Below the pieces are notes generated by a model, which was not told the DNA's origin, did not search any database, and saw nothing but the letters and a program-made list of their open reading frames with translations. A stretch of 64,000 bases of DNA from CAYUNW01 sp964446235 (GTDB lineage: Bacteria; Patescibacteriota; Microgenomatia; 2-02-FULL-39-11), in contig CAYUNW010000001.1 in assembly GCA_964446235.1 (NCBI GenBank), positions 1 to 64,000 of the forward strand, written 5' to 3'. Positions 42,239-51,788 of the stretch are shown one piece after another (positions within the stretch are counted from its first letter, which is position 1; each line of letters opens with the position of its first letter). Made by a program: the position numbers and the translations under genes.

Positions 42239-42775
42239 CTATAAAGCATTCAAATTTTTATATAAAGTTTTTTTATCCCAAAGCATAATACCTTTTTTCT
42301 TTGCCTGTTCAATAGCTTCATCTGAAAATTTACCGCTTGAGATCACCATACCTTCACTACATTTATAAAATTCTTTTGCTTTAATTGCAGAGTCGATCTC
42401 ACTAACCTCTACGATAGATATCTTACTTAATAACCTAACAGCAGTCTTTTTACCTTGTTTTTCCACTATCAGATCAGCACCATAAAAACTGTTTAATAAT
42501 CCAACAGGCTGGACAAGATAACCTAATTTTTGAAATACAGTTATCAATAATTTTAGATAGTCTTCTCTTTTTAGATTATCAAGCTGATCAGGCATTTGTT
42601 TAAATCTTATAAATTCTCTAATCAACTTTGTAGTCACAAATAAAATCATTAAAGAGAATAAAATAAAAATCCAATATTTTTGTAAAAAAAGGATAAATTC
42701 TTTGGGAAGAAAAGTTCCTAATATCCTAGTAAATTGATCTATAAAATTTGCTGATATAGAAGAGATTTTATCCAT
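42239..42775 (-). CDS. Membrane-anchored Mrr-like (PD-D/ExK superfamily) protein
   Basis: 178 residues. A membrane helix lies near residues 30-50 (YWIFILFSLMILFV), then an Mrr_cat-like domain: YLKLLITVFQKLGYLVQPVGLLNSFYGADLIVEKQGKKTAVRLLSK... EGMVISSGKFSDEAIEQAKKKGIMLWDKKTLYK. The fold pattern and the Asp of GAD fit Mrr-type restriction nucleases, but the usual QxK after it is not evident (AVRLLSK), so the nuclease may be inactive. It is convergent with the SRAP gene. Function unknown. Confidence 0.6.
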   Translation of the reverse strand: MDKISSISANFIDQFTRILGTFLPKEFILFLQKYWIFILFSLMILFVTTKLIREFIRFKQMPDQLDNLKREDYLKLLITVFQKLGYLVQPVGLLNSFYGADLIVEKQGKKTAVRLLSKISIVEVSEIDSAIKAKEFYKCSEGMVISSGKFSDEAIEQAKKKGIMLWDKKTLYKNLNAL

Positions 42776-42856
42776 ATATTTTCTTTTTATCTACCTATAT
42801 GGATAAGTTTATCATATTTGTACTTAGGAAAAATATTTGATTCGATTTAAATATTA

Positions 42857-43807
42857 TTACTTTCTAACCGGTTTTGTCTTTCTTTTAATTTTACAGGTGT
42901 TTTTACCAATAATCGCATAAAAAGCACACCATCCCCATAATGATTCAAACAAAATGAATCCGGAAATTGCAAGTAAAAATATGTTCCAAAATTGAAATCC
43001 AATGATAAAAAAGATTACTCCAATTGCAAATCTTATCAATCTGTCACTTCTACCAATATTATTTCGTAAATAAATTTTCAAATACCTATTACTATAATTG
43101 AAAATTAATCCGTAAATTGACTGCCAAATAGATACCATGAAAAGTATTATTGAAATTATAATAACAATACCGTTTGAAGTTTTAAATAAGTCCAATGGAT
43201 TTTCATATAAATAATCCAATTTTATTTTGGGTAATAGATACAAAACTTTGAGATTTTCTATTTGAAACATATGTTTTGATCCGATAACTAATAGATACTT
43301 CCCTTGATTACCCTGACTATAGAGCTCAATTTCATAACGGCCTTGGGGTAATTTCATATTTATAACGGAATTGGGCAAAAAATAACTATTTGTCAATTTA
43401 TCCAAAAATTTACGGTTGTTTTCAATGCTCTGTCTTTCTGAATATATTAAATAATCTGCATCAGTTAATTTCTTTTTAATTTCCATATAAAACCTGCCAT
43501 AACGGTTGATTTTCTCAGGTGTAAAAAGCTCAAGTGACAAATCAAAAGATTTATCCGTTGTAATAATGTATTTCTGAGATTCTCCTTTTAATTCCGAGTA
43601 ATAAAATCTTTTAAGCTGAGGATTGTCTAATCGGATAAGATTATTCTTTTGCGGATAATATATAGGATATGAAAAAAGATTAACCAATATCAGATAAATC
43701 AGGAGGTAAAAAACAAAAAAAGTTAACGGTATCCTAAATTTATTAAATTTATGCATTATTTTCATTTTAATGCCATAATTTTTTCTAGTAAAGGATGAAA
43801 TAATCAT
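42857..43807 (-). CDS. Membrane protein with C-terminal DUF2892/YgaP-like segment
   Basis: 316 residues (a later ATG at 43765 is possible). One N-terminal helix (IPLTFFVFYLLIYLILVNLF) and an extracytoplasmic middle domain of about 140 residues that I do not recognise are followed by another helix and by NNIGRSDRLIRFAIGVIFFIIGFQF... WGWCAFYAIIGKNTC, which is the DUF2892 (YgaP transmembrane) pattern. No catalytic motif is seen in the middle domain. Neighbours give no hint; probably a single-gene transcript. Confidence 0.55.
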   Translation of the reverse strand: MIISSFTRKNYGIKMKIMHKFNKFRIPLTFFVFYLLIYLILVNLFSYPIYYPQKNNLIRLDNPQLKRFYYSELKGESQKYIITTDKSFDLSLELFTPEKINRYGRFYMEIKKKLTDADYLIYSERQSIENNRKFLDKLTNSYFLPNSVINMKLPQGRYEIELYSQGNQGKYLLVIGSKHMFQIENLKVLYLLPKIKLDYLYENPLDLFKTSNGIVIIISIILFMVSIWQSIYGLIFNYSNRYLKIYLRNNIGRSDRLIRFAIGVIFFIIGFQFWNIFLLAISGFILFESLWGWCAFYAIIGKNTCKIKRKTKPVRK

Positions 43808-43864
43808 CTTTTAAATTGATTTTGATTATCATATAATTGATTTCTATTAGAAAATTTTCTATCT

Positions 43865-44317
43865 ATGGATAATGATGCTACACAAAGCAATATAAATATT
43901 GAACTTCAGAATGATAATAGCATGGATAATGCTAGTGTGATTATAAACCTGCAATCACTTATAAAAAACCATATATCAAATATCGACCGGCTGAAAATTG
44001 AGGTGAAAAAAAAGAAAGAAATGCTGGATGATGTTTTTTTAAACAACCAAACCTACAAACTACATGATCAAAAAGTTAAGGAAGCCAATAAATTAAAACT
44101 TCAAACCAAAGCGGAAATACTAAAAAATTCAAGTGTTGCTGATTTGAATTCAAAAATTAAAGATATGAAAACTGACCTTAAAGAACTGGAAAGTGCATTA
44201 TCCGAATACCTTGCAGAATACGCCCGACTTTCTGGAGTGAATGAAATTGAAGGTGAAGATGGTGAAGTAAGAGAAATTATCTATATTGCAAAATTAATAA
44301 AAAAACAAAAGAAATAA
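43865..44317 (+). CDS. Small coiled-coil protein, unknown function
   Basis: 150 residues, charged, without membrane segments or Cys. From about residue 30 it is predicted mostly helical with heptad-like spacing (IDRLKIEVKKKKEMLDDVF, LNSKIKDMKTDLKELESALSEYLAEY). I recognise no family. Coding potential is supported by length, an ATG start and amino acid make-up like that of neighbouring genes. It is convergent with the GH130 gene, 9 bp apart. Confidence 0.5.
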   Translation: MDNDATQSNINIELQNDNSMDNASVIINLQSLIKNHISNIDRLKIEVKKKKEMLDDVFLNNQTYKLHDQKVKEANKLKLQTKAEILKNSSVADLNSKIKDMKTDLKELESALSEYLAEYARLSGVNEIEGEDGEVREIIYIAKLIKKQKK

Positions 44318-44326
44318 CAAGTCTTG

Positions 44327-46255
44327 TCAGGAATTCTTGATGCCGTCCATAATATCATGGAACTTTGCATACGCTACACAAACAACTTGATCTGCGGCTC
44401 CATAATATAAAAATATTGTATCATCCATAATAACTACCCCATCTGCAAATACCGTGCCCGGACGAAGTCCGGCGTGTTCGTATTCAACAAACGGTTCTAA
44501 CACAGCATATGGCGTTCTTTTCAATACATGAGAAGGATTATCAAGATCCAAAAGTACAGCCCCCATTCTGTATTTTTTTGATGTAATCGACATCGCATGA
44601 TAAAAAAGCAACCAACCTTCAGTAGTCTTAATTGGAGGTGGACCGATACCAATCTTTTCACTGTCCCATTTATTGACTCTTGGTCCAAACAATATATCTC
44701 CTCTTAAAAATTGACCGTCAGAAAAAGTCAAATCATCTACATAATCAATCCAGATAGACGCATATAACCTATGAAGAAAAACATATTTGCCGTTGACTTT
44801 TTCCGGAAATACACAAGCGTCCTTGTCATTCATTCCCGGAGGAGAAATTAATTTAGGCTTATCCCATTTCCATACTCTCTTCATAAAATCGGATACCAAA
44901 ATCGATGAAAATCCTACCCTAGTCGGGTTTTTTGCATCATACGCCGTATAACAAACATAATACCTATCACCTATTCTGGTAAACCGGGGATCTTCGCAGC
45001 CTGAAAATCCTCCACTGCTACTTATTTCAAACGGTTCCCTTGGAACATAAATAGGCTCAGACAACCTTTCGTCTATATGAAATCCGTCTTTACTTGTAGC
45101 ATAACCCATGGTTGAAACATAATCTTCTCCTTGTGCACGATAAATTATATGCACTTTACCGTTATCATAAAATGCAGCCGGATTTAATGTAAATTTTGAC
45201 TCCCATGAATGTTCGGGAATAGGTTCTATAATCGGATTTTCCGGATGTCTGATAAAAAGTCTTTTATCGAATGCTTTTTTAAGCCTGTATTTTCTTTCAG
45301 CCACCATCTCAGAAAGCAACTCATCCAATTCTACAGTAGCAAGACAAACAGTTGTATCAGCTGCTCCATAATAAATCCCAAGACTGTTATTGTGAATTAA
45401 AACACCGGTCGGAAATATGACATTGGATACCTGTCCGTTCAATTCATAGTCATATTCCGGTTTTAAAAGAGGTTTGGCTGTTCTACCGACAATTTTTTGC
45501 GGGTTGTTTTTATCTAGCAATACCGCCTCTATACCGAATGTTTTATGACTGGCTTTGTAATTTCTGATATAACAATATACCAATAACCAACCTTCTTCGG
45601 TTTCTACGGGTTGTGCGCCAACCTCGATATGGTCATTTTTAGATCTTAATAAGGGTATTATTTGGTTATTGAGTTTTTTATACCAATTATCCCAATAATT
45701 TTTGTCCCATAAATCGCTGAGATTATCAAATGAAGCCAAAGCAATTTTTGCCGGAGGTAAGTCGGTATGAACCGTTAAAACAGCCAGATATTTACCGTTG
45801 ATTTTTCTAGGAAACATCGCCATCGCTTTTGAGTTAAAAGTGGTTACCTGGTGTTTTTCGATAATATCATTCATATCTTTGGTTACAGCTACTGCAATTT
45901 TAATTCCGTTAGCATTGGGTGGAAATTCCGACAAAGCGGTATAAAATATGTAGTATTTACCTTCTATGAAATTAATCCGGGGATCCTCACAGCCGTATTT
46001 TTCCCAATCTTTTTCGGGAAATATCAAAAGATGTTTATCATAAAAATCTATCCGATTATCACTTTTCGCTGCTCCAATTACTGATAAATTAAGATTGTAG
46101 GTACCGATTTGTTTTTTATCGGACATTGCCCGATAAACCAAAAAATACTTTCCATCGTTTTCGATAATCGAACCGTTAAAAGCAGCCAATTTCTCCCAAC
46201 TTCTTTCTCCTGGTTTAATTATCGGATTTCCTGGATATCTTCGGGCAGTAAGCAT
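44327..46255 (-). CDS. Tandem GH130-type glycoside phosphorylase/hydrolase
   Basis: 642 residues made of two GH130 five-bladed propellers. Module 1 (about 1-315) has NPIIKPGERSWEKLAAFNGS and YGCEDPRINFIEGKYYIFYTA; module 2 (about 325-640) has NPIIEPIPEHSWESKFTLNPAAF, GCEDPRFTRIGDRYYVCYTAYD and IGIGPPPIKTTEGWLLFYHAM. GCEDPR contains the catalytic Asp region of GH130. Family members phosphorolyse or hydrolyse beta-mannosides. Normal GH130 enzymes have a single module of 300-400 residues, so this is an internal duplication with both active-site motifs kept. It is cytoplasmic, as no signal peptide is seen, and lies 4 bp from the sister gene. Confidence 0.85.
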   Translation of the reverse strand: MLTARRYPGNPIIKPGERSWEKLAAFNGSIIENDGKYFLVYRAMSDKKQIGTYNLNLSVIGAAKSDNRIDFYDKHLLIFPEKDWEKYGCEDPRINFIEGKYYIFYTALSEFPPNANGIKIAVAVTKDMNDIIEKHQVTTFNSKAMAMFPRKINGKYLAVLTVHTDLPPAKIALASFDNLSDLWDKNYWDNWYKKLNNQIIPLLRSKNDHIEVGAQPVETEEGWLLVYCYIRNYKASHKTFGIEAVLLDKNNPQKIVGRTAKPLLKPEYDYELNGQVSNVIFPTGVLIHNNSLGIYYGAADTTVCLATVELDELLSEMVAERKYRLKKAFDKRLFIRHPENPIIEPIPEHSWESKFTLNPAAFYDNGKVHIIYRAQGEDYVSTMGYATSKDGFHIDERLSEPIYVPREPFEISSSGGFSGCEDPRFTRIGDRYYVCYTAYDAKNPTRVGFSSILVSDFMKRVWKWDKPKLISPPGMNDKDACVFPEKVNGKYVFLHRLYASIWIDYVDDLTFSDGQFLRGDILFGPRVNKWDSEKIGIGPPPIKTTEGWLLFYHAMSITSKKYRMGAVLLDLDNPSHVLKRTPYAVLEPFVEYEHAGLRPGTVFADGVVIMDDTIFLYYGAADQVVCVAYAKFHDIMDGIKNS

Positions 46256-46259
46256 AAAA

Positions 46260-48101
46260 TTAATTTCCTAGATTTACAGGCATCAGTTCTGCGTCATTAT
46301 GCAATTTTAAGTTATGGACGAATTTTTCCATATCAGCCTGGGCTACACACGTAACCGTATCTGCACCACCGTAATAAACAAGTAATTGACCATCCTTATC
46401 AACAGCTCCACACGGATACGCTACACCAAATTTAAATCCTTCATTTTCATAATTTTCGATAGGTTCAAGAATCGGATGATTAGTTCTGGCCAAAACTTTC
46501 AATGGGTCTTTTAAATCCAAAAGCATCGCTCCCATCTTATACCTTGCGCTATCATGATTCCCAACCGCATGATATATGAGAAGCCAACCATCTTTGGTTT
46601 TTATTGGAGGTGGTCCGGCACCTATTTTTCTGGAATCCCACATGTTGGAACGCGGATTTATTTTGTATTTGCCTTGTAAATATTTTGTACTTTCAAAATC
46701 CAAATCATCCAAAAAATCCACTAAAATATTGGGGAAAATCCGATGCATAATTACATATTTACCATTTATTTTTTCGGGGAAAATGACAGCATTTTTATCA
46801 ACAACTCCAGGTGGTGATATCAGCATGCTTTTTGACCAATCCCATTTTTTATCAAAAAAATCTTTAGCATCAATCTTTGTCAATGCCACTCTTGGAGGTT
46901 GCCATCCGTTATACGCAACATAAGTCATATAAATTTTATCATCTATTTTGATTAGTCTTGGGTCTTCACAACCTCCATATCCTCCACCACCAGAAGCAAA
47001 TCTATCCAAAGTCGCATGAAATTGTCCACTCAGTTCATATTCTTCCTTTGGAATATAAATAGGTTCCGGATGTCTCTTGTCTATATGTAAACCGTCTGCA
47101 CTTTCCGCATATCCTAAAACTGAGACATCATGATCGCCTATGGCACGATATACGATATGCACCTTTCCTTCTGCAAAAATTGCCGCAGGATTGAAAGTTG
47201 CTTTTGATTCCCAAAATCTGTCAGCAATAGGCTTTATAATCGGATTCTTACGGAATTTCTTCAATGCCAAAGCAAAATGCTTACGTTTTTTACTGATTTC
47301 CTGACGGAAATAAGGATGTGATACAGCCTGTATCCCATCATCTCTAATCCAGTAAGAAATCAATTTATCTTTATACGATACTACTCCTATAGGATAAGCG
47401 TTGGTTTTTAACCATTCATTATTAAATTCCCAAATAGGCTCTGTTGTTTTAAAAAGTAATTTATTTGGATCTTCCTTATCAAAAAGTGCAGTTTTTAAAG
47501 CATAATGTCTGGTTCCGTTGGCTAAGTGATACTGATAATAGGCTACTAGTAAACCTTCATCAGTATGAATCACTCCGGCGAGTTTAATTTTTGAATCCCC
47601 AAAAAAATTTTTGTCGCCTTTAATTACTGAAGCCTGACTGGTCTGCCAATTAAACAGATCTTTACCAAAAGCTGTATAAATTTGTTCATTTCCGAAATAT
47701 AATACATACTTATCACGGTACAAATATTGGGGAACCACCATCGATAACTCTTTTATGTTTACAATTCTTCTGACTTTTTTAAAATGAGTAAGATCTTTAC
47801 CATAAGCTACATATAAATATGGCTTTGCATTGACAAGTTTTTGAAAAGTCAGTACATATTTATCTTTAATTTTTGACAATTTATAGGAATATGTATCATC
47901 TATATTGATAGGTCTTCTATGATCATCGGAAATCCTAACGTTTTTATGGAAAAAGTTGAAATTAATACCGTCACTGCTTCTGTCTATCTTAATCATACTT
48001 CTCTCTTCGTCTCTACAAATATAAAAAAGATAAACATCACTTCCTTCCGAATATACACCTAATGGTTGGTTGATTTTTTTATTTTCAAATTCTTGAGGCA
48101 T
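46260..48101 (-). CDS. GH130-type protein with degenerate N-terminal propeller
   Basis: 613 residues. The C-terminal half (from about 275) is a complete GH130 module: NPIIKPIADRFWESKATFNPAAIF, GGCEDPRLIKIDDKIYMTYVAYN, KIGAGPPPIKTKDGWLLIYHAVGNHD. The N-terminal half keeps blade-like repeats (YVLYFGNEQIYTAFGKDLFNW) but has no GCEDPR, so it is probably a non-catalytic propeller. It is upstream of, and cotranscribed with, the other tandem GH130 gene, and both likely act on the same mannoside or on cell glycans. A duplication followed by divergence is the simplest origin. Confidence 0.82.
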   Translation of the reverse strand: MPQEFENKKINQPLGVYSEGSDVYLFYICRDEERSMIKIDRSSDGINFNFFHKNVRISDDHRRPINIDDTYSYKLSKIKDKYVLTFQKLVNAKPYLYVAYGKDLTHFKKVRRIVNIKELSMVVPQYLYRDKYVLYFGNEQIYTAFGKDLFNWQTSQASVIKGDKNFFGDSKIKLAGVIHTDEGLLVAYYQYHLANGTRHYALKTALFDKEDPNKLLFKTTEPIWEFNNEWLKTNAYPIGVVSYKDKLISYWIRDDGIQAVSHPYFRQEISKKRKHFALALKKFRKNPIIKPIADRFWESKATFNPAAIFAEGKVHIVYRAIGDHDVSVLGYAESADGLHIDKRHPEPIYIPKEEYELSGQFHATLDRFASGGGGYGGCEDPRLIKIDDKIYMTYVAYNGWQPPRVALTKIDAKDFFDKKWDWSKSMLISPPGVVDKNAVIFPEKINGKYVIMHRIFPNILVDFLDDLDFESTKYLQGKYKINPRSNMWDSRKIGAGPPPIKTKDGWLLIYHAVGNHDSARYKMGAMLLDLKDPLKVLARTNHPILEPIENYENEGFKFGVAYPCGAVDKDGQLLVYYGGADTVTCVAQADMEKFVHNLKLHNDAELMPVNLGN

Positions 48102-48253
48102 AAAAACAATATCTAGACCCGATTTTTTAGGGCTTAAATAATTAATAACACATTAATCAACTATTTAAAAGATACTATTTTTGTTATTAGGATAAAAAAA
48201 TAAATAAGTTATTAAAAACCTGAAGTTTTTACTATGAAGAGTTACATCATTTC

Positions 48254-48262
48254 TGATAAAAT
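48254..48262 (+). promoter_or_regulatory. Extended -10 promoter of the beta-lactamase-fold gene
   Basis: TGA-TAAAAT (48254-48262), 6 nt before the ATG at 48269, predicting a leaderless mRNA. The rest of the 167-bp divergent gap is AT-rich, with a weak AAAAAC/GTTTTT stem near 48217-48233. Confidence 0.5.
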
Positions 48263-48268
48263 ACCTAC

Positions 48269-49282
48269 ATGGAGAAATTGGTTATAGATTACTCAAACAG
48301 ATCAACTAGAATCAAATCATTACATCACCGTTCAAAAAAACACAATAATAAACCTTTTTTTATTGTATTTTTGATGGTTTTGAGTTTTGTGGCAGTATTA
48401 CTTACTAGGATTAAAAATAATACAAATACAATATCAGCAAACCTAAACTTAACTCCAACAGTCACTTCTCATACCCAAGAAATAAATCCGACAGAAAACT
48501 CCAGCCCAAAAACCATTGATATTGCTTCAAGAAAAGATCTGATGGAAAATATTCAAAAAATAACTAATAAAGTACAGGGGACATTCTCAATATATATCTA
48601 TGATCTAAAATCTAATACCGGCTTTGGTATTAATGAAGAAATGATAGTAAAGGCTGCATCTGTGAATAAAATTCCAATATTGGCTGTGCTATACCATATA
48701 GCTCAGGAAAAGCCGACAATCTTGGATAAAATTATTGTACCGCAAAAAGAAGATATTCAGGATTACGGAACAGGTTCCATCCGATACGATCCTCCAAACA
48801 CTCCGTATTCGGTAAAAACATTAGCAAGACTAATGATGGAAAAATCAGACAATACTGCAGCTTATATCTTAGGTTCATTGGTAGTCGGACTTAATAAAAT
48901 CCAAACATATACAAACGAATGGAATATGATTCAGACAGATATGATAAAAAATACCACGTCTGCAAAAGACATTTCTAATTTATTGATCAAAATATATCGT
49001 GGAGAAATTTCAAACAAAGCATTGAATGCTGAAATGATCGGTTTTATGGACGATAGCGATTTTGAAGACAGAATTCCATTATATTTACCCGAAGAAATCA
49101 ATATCTATCATAAGACAGGAGATGATATCGGAAAAATACATGATGCTGCAATTATTGATTCTGAAAATCCCTATATACTCACGGTATTTACAACTGATAT
49201 TTCAGATGAACAGCTGACAAAAAAAACTATCGGTGAAATATCAAAACTGGTATTTGACTACATGACAAAATCAGGATCGTAA
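48269..49282 (+). CDS. Class A beta-lactamase-fold serine hydrolase, membrane-anchored
   Basis: 337 residues. One membrane helix near 29-46 and a Thr/Ser linker lead to a beta-lactamase-like domain with all three penicillin-binding motifs: S131-VNK134, SDN at 193-195 and KTG at 282-284. The ExxLN motif of class A beta-lactamases, with the deacylating Glu166, is not seen in the expected segment (WNMIQTDMIKNTT). So a DD-peptidase or other wall enzyme is as likely as antibiotic hydrolysis. It faces the outside. The stop overlaps lon by 12 bp. Confidence 0.8.
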   Translation: MEKLVIDYSNRSTRIKSLHHRSKKHNNKPFFIVFLMVLSFVAVLLTRIKNNTNTISANLNLTPTVTSHTQEINPTENSSPKTIDIASRKDLMENIQKITNKVQGTFSIYIYDLKSNTGFGINEEMIVKAASVNKIPILAVLYHIAQEKPTILDKIIVPQKEDIQDYGTGSIRYDPPNTPYSVKTLARLMMEKSDNTAAYILGSLVVGLNKIQTYTNEWNMIQTDMIKNTTSAKDISNLLIKIYRGEISNKALNAEMIGFMDDSDFEDRIPLYLPEEINIYHKTGDDIGKIHDAAIIDSENPYILTVFTTDISDEQLTKKTIGEISKLVFDYMTKSGS

Positions 49283-51742
49283 TACACTGGCAAGCATAAC
49301 TTTTGGCGGTTTAACTGCTTTTTCTTCTTCGTATTGATTAGTGTTTCTGATGTTTTTCCTGGTTAATGCAATATCCAACACTTCATCTAACTGTTCTACA
49401 AAAACAAATTTCAAATCCTTCAAGACATATCCTGGAATATCTTCAAGGTCTTTTTTGTTGTTTTTTGGCATAATTACGGTTTTAATACCCGCTCTATGTG
49501 CAGCTATAACCTTTTCTTTTACTCCACCGATTTCCAATACCCTTCCCCTTAAAGTCACTTCACCAGTCATAGCAACATCTTTCTTAACCGGTATTTTAGT
49601 TAAAGCAGATATTAAAGCTGTCGTAATCGCAATACCTGCTGATGGACCATCTTTGGGTACTGCTCCTTCAGGTACATGCACATGAATATCTAAAGTCTGA
49701 TAAAATTTATCAGGAATACCCAGATCAGAATATTTTGACCTGATATAAGATAATGATGCTTTGCATGATTCCTGCATCACTTCTCCTAAATGACCGGTAA
49801 GTAGTAAATTACCTTTGCCTTTCATTAATGCCACTTCGATAAAAAGAATATCCCCGCCAGCTTCAGTCCAGGCAAGACCTGTCGACATACCGATTTCATC
49901 TTTTTTCTCTGCCAAATATGCCGTAAATTTCGCTGGACCAAGATATTTATGCAATGTAGTTTTGGTTACTGTATGCTTTCGATTCTGATTACTAATGATA
50001 TCTTTTGCAACCTTACGACATACCGTGGCAATTTCCCTTTCCAGATTTCTGACGCCTGCTTCTCTGGTATATTTTTGAATTATTTCATGAATGGATTTAT
50101 CTGTAATTTGAATCTGTCTACTAGATAAACCATGCGCTTCAACTTGTTTACCAACCAAATAATTTCGAGCAATATGATATTTTTCATCCTGAGTATATCC
50201 TGGAAAATGTATAATCTCCAATCTATCTTTCAACGCCGGAGGGATGGTATCTAACACATTACATGTAGTAATAAACATAACATCCGACAAATCAAACGAA
50301 GCTTCTAAATAGTGATCGGAAAATGCGAAGTTCTGTTCAGGATCCAACGCTTCCAGAAGTGCAGCTGAAGGATCTCCGCGAAAATCCGTACCTACTTTAT
50401 CTATCTCATCGAGCATGAACACTGGATTTTTGGTACCAGCCTGCTTAATACCTTGAATTATTCTACCTGGCATAGCACCAACATAAGTTCTTCGATGACC
50501 TCTAACTTCCGCTTCATCACGAATCCCTCCTAAAGAAACCTTGACAAATTTTCTACCTAAGGCTCTGGCAATTGACCTACCAATAGAAGTCTTTCCTACT
50601 CCAGGAGGACCTACGAAACATAGTATCGTAGGGATTACTGCTTTTTTTGCTTTTTCTTTAGCTTCATCGGACTTTTTTTCCTCACCGGACAGTTTTTGTT
50701 TGTTCTTTTTTAAATGTAATACTGCTAAATATTCCAGAATTCTTTCTTTCACTTTTTTTAAGGCATAATGATCCTTGTCCAATATACCTGAGGCTTTTTT
50801 CATATCTACATCATTACTGGATTCTAAAGACCATGGTAAATCTATCAACCAATCAAGATATGTCCTGATATAAGATGCTTCCGGATTATAACTTGACATC
50901 TGGGATAGTCTCTTTAATTCTTTTTTTGCTTTTTCTTCAACATCCTTAGGCATTTTCGCTTTACGGATCTTTTCCAATAATACTTTTGTTTCTTTTGATT
51001 CGCCTTCTTCTCCCAATTCCTTCTCTATAGTTTTAAGTCTTTCACGAAGAACAGCTTCTTTCATCGACTTATCCAATCTCTCTTGAGTTTGACTAGCGAT
51101 TTTTCTTTCAATCTCCAGAATTCTTACTTCATGGGATAAAAAGCTGGAAATTCTAGAAAGTCTATCTTTAACCTGTCTTGTTTCTAGTAAAAGTTGTTTT
51201 TCTGCCGGTTTGATATCAAGAACTGACGCCACCTGATCGGCAAATTCCATAGGGGATATGCCAGACATGATGTTCATAAATGATAAAAAGTCTACTGATT
51301 TACCGTGATTAACAGCTTTTTTTAGCTCGGCTGATATATGATTTACCAATGCAGAAATTTCATCTGATTTTGTTTCACCTTCATCCGGTCTTTCAATTAC
51401 TTTAGCAATAAAATATGGATCTGTTTTTTCCATATTCAATATTTCTACTCTGACAAGTCCTTTAACAAGAGCATTAATTTCTCCATTAGTTTTCAATAAT
51501 CTTTCTATTCTGCCTAATGCTCCTATAGAATAAAGATCTGAAGGCTGTGGTTCATGAATATTAGGATTTTTCTGCATAACCAAAACTACCAATCTATCTG
51601 ATGCATGAGAAGATTCGATTGCGGATAAAGATTTAGGTCTTCCAAATGTCAATACCATTTCCGTATGGGGAAAAATAATACCATCACGGATAGGAATAAC
51701 CGGATAGCTTTTTACTTCATTTGTTAGGTTCTCTTCAGTCAT
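49271..51742 (-). CDS. lon: ATP-dependent protease Lon
   Basis: 823 residues: N-terminal LON substrate domain (YPVIPIRDGIIFPHTEMVLTFGR), coiled coil, AAA+ module with Walker A GPPGVGKTSIGRS and Walker B FMLDEIDKVG, then the S16 protease domain with the dyad Ser701 (PKDGPSAG) and Lys744 (GGVKEKV). It degrades damaged and regulatory proteins. A CIRCE-like element lies 3 bp upstream of the ATG, indicating HrcA-type heat-shock control. There is no Shine-Dalgarno and the leader is very short. Confidence 0.97.
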   Translation of the reverse strand: MTEENLTNEVKSYPVIPIRDGIIFPHTEMVLTFGRPKSLSAIESSHASDRLVVLVMQKNPNIHEPQPSDLYSIGALGRIERLLKTNGEINALVKGLVRVEILNMEKTDPYFIAKVIERPDEGETKSDEISALVNHISAELKKAVNHGKSVDFLSFMNIMSGISPMEFADQVASVLDIKPAEKQLLLETRQVKDRLSRISSFLSHEVRILEIERKIASQTQERLDKSMKEAVLRERLKTIEKELGEEGESKETKVLLEKIRKAKMPKDVEEKAKKELKRLSQMSSYNPEASYIRTYLDWLIDLPWSLESSNDVDMKKASGILDKDHYALKKVKERILEYLAVLHLKKNKQKLSGEEKKSDEAKEKAKKAVIPTILCFVGPPGVGKTSIGRSIARALGRKFVKVSLGGIRDEAEVRGHRRTYVGAMPGRIIQGIKQAGTKNPVFMLDEIDKVGTDFRGDPSAALLEALDPEQNFAFSDHYLEASFDLSDVMFITTCNVLDTIPPALKDRLEIIHFPGYTQDEKYHIARNYLVGKQVEAHGLSSRQIQITDKSIHEIIQKYTREAGVRNLEREIATVCRKVAKDIISNQNRKHTVTKTTLHKYLGPAKFTAYLAEKKDEIGMSTGLAWTEAGGDILFIEVALMKGKGNLLLTGHLGEVMQESCKASLSYIRSKYSDLGIPDKFYQTLDIHVHVPEGAVPKDGPSAGIAITTALISALTKIPVKKDVAMTGEVTLRGRVLEIGGVKEKVIAAHRAGIKTVIMPKNNKKDLEDIPGYVLKDLKFVFVEQLDEVLDIALTRKNIRNTNQYEEEKAVKPPKVMLASVLRS

Positions 51743-51745
51743 TTT

Positions 51746-51772
51746 TTAGCAGTTTATTATAATGAGTGCTAA
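51746..51772 (-). promoter_or_regulatory. CIRCE-like HrcA operator at the lon promoter
   Basis: On the minus strand TTAGCACTC (51772-51764), a 9-bp spacer, AACTGCTAA (51754-51746). The CIRCE consensus is TTAGCACTC-N9-GAGTGCTAA; the first arm is perfect, the second keeps TGCTAA. TATAAT lies in the spacer, and TTGACA just upstream, so repressor and polymerase would compete. Confidence 0.78.
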
Positions 51773-51788
51773 ATGTCAAGTTGTATTA

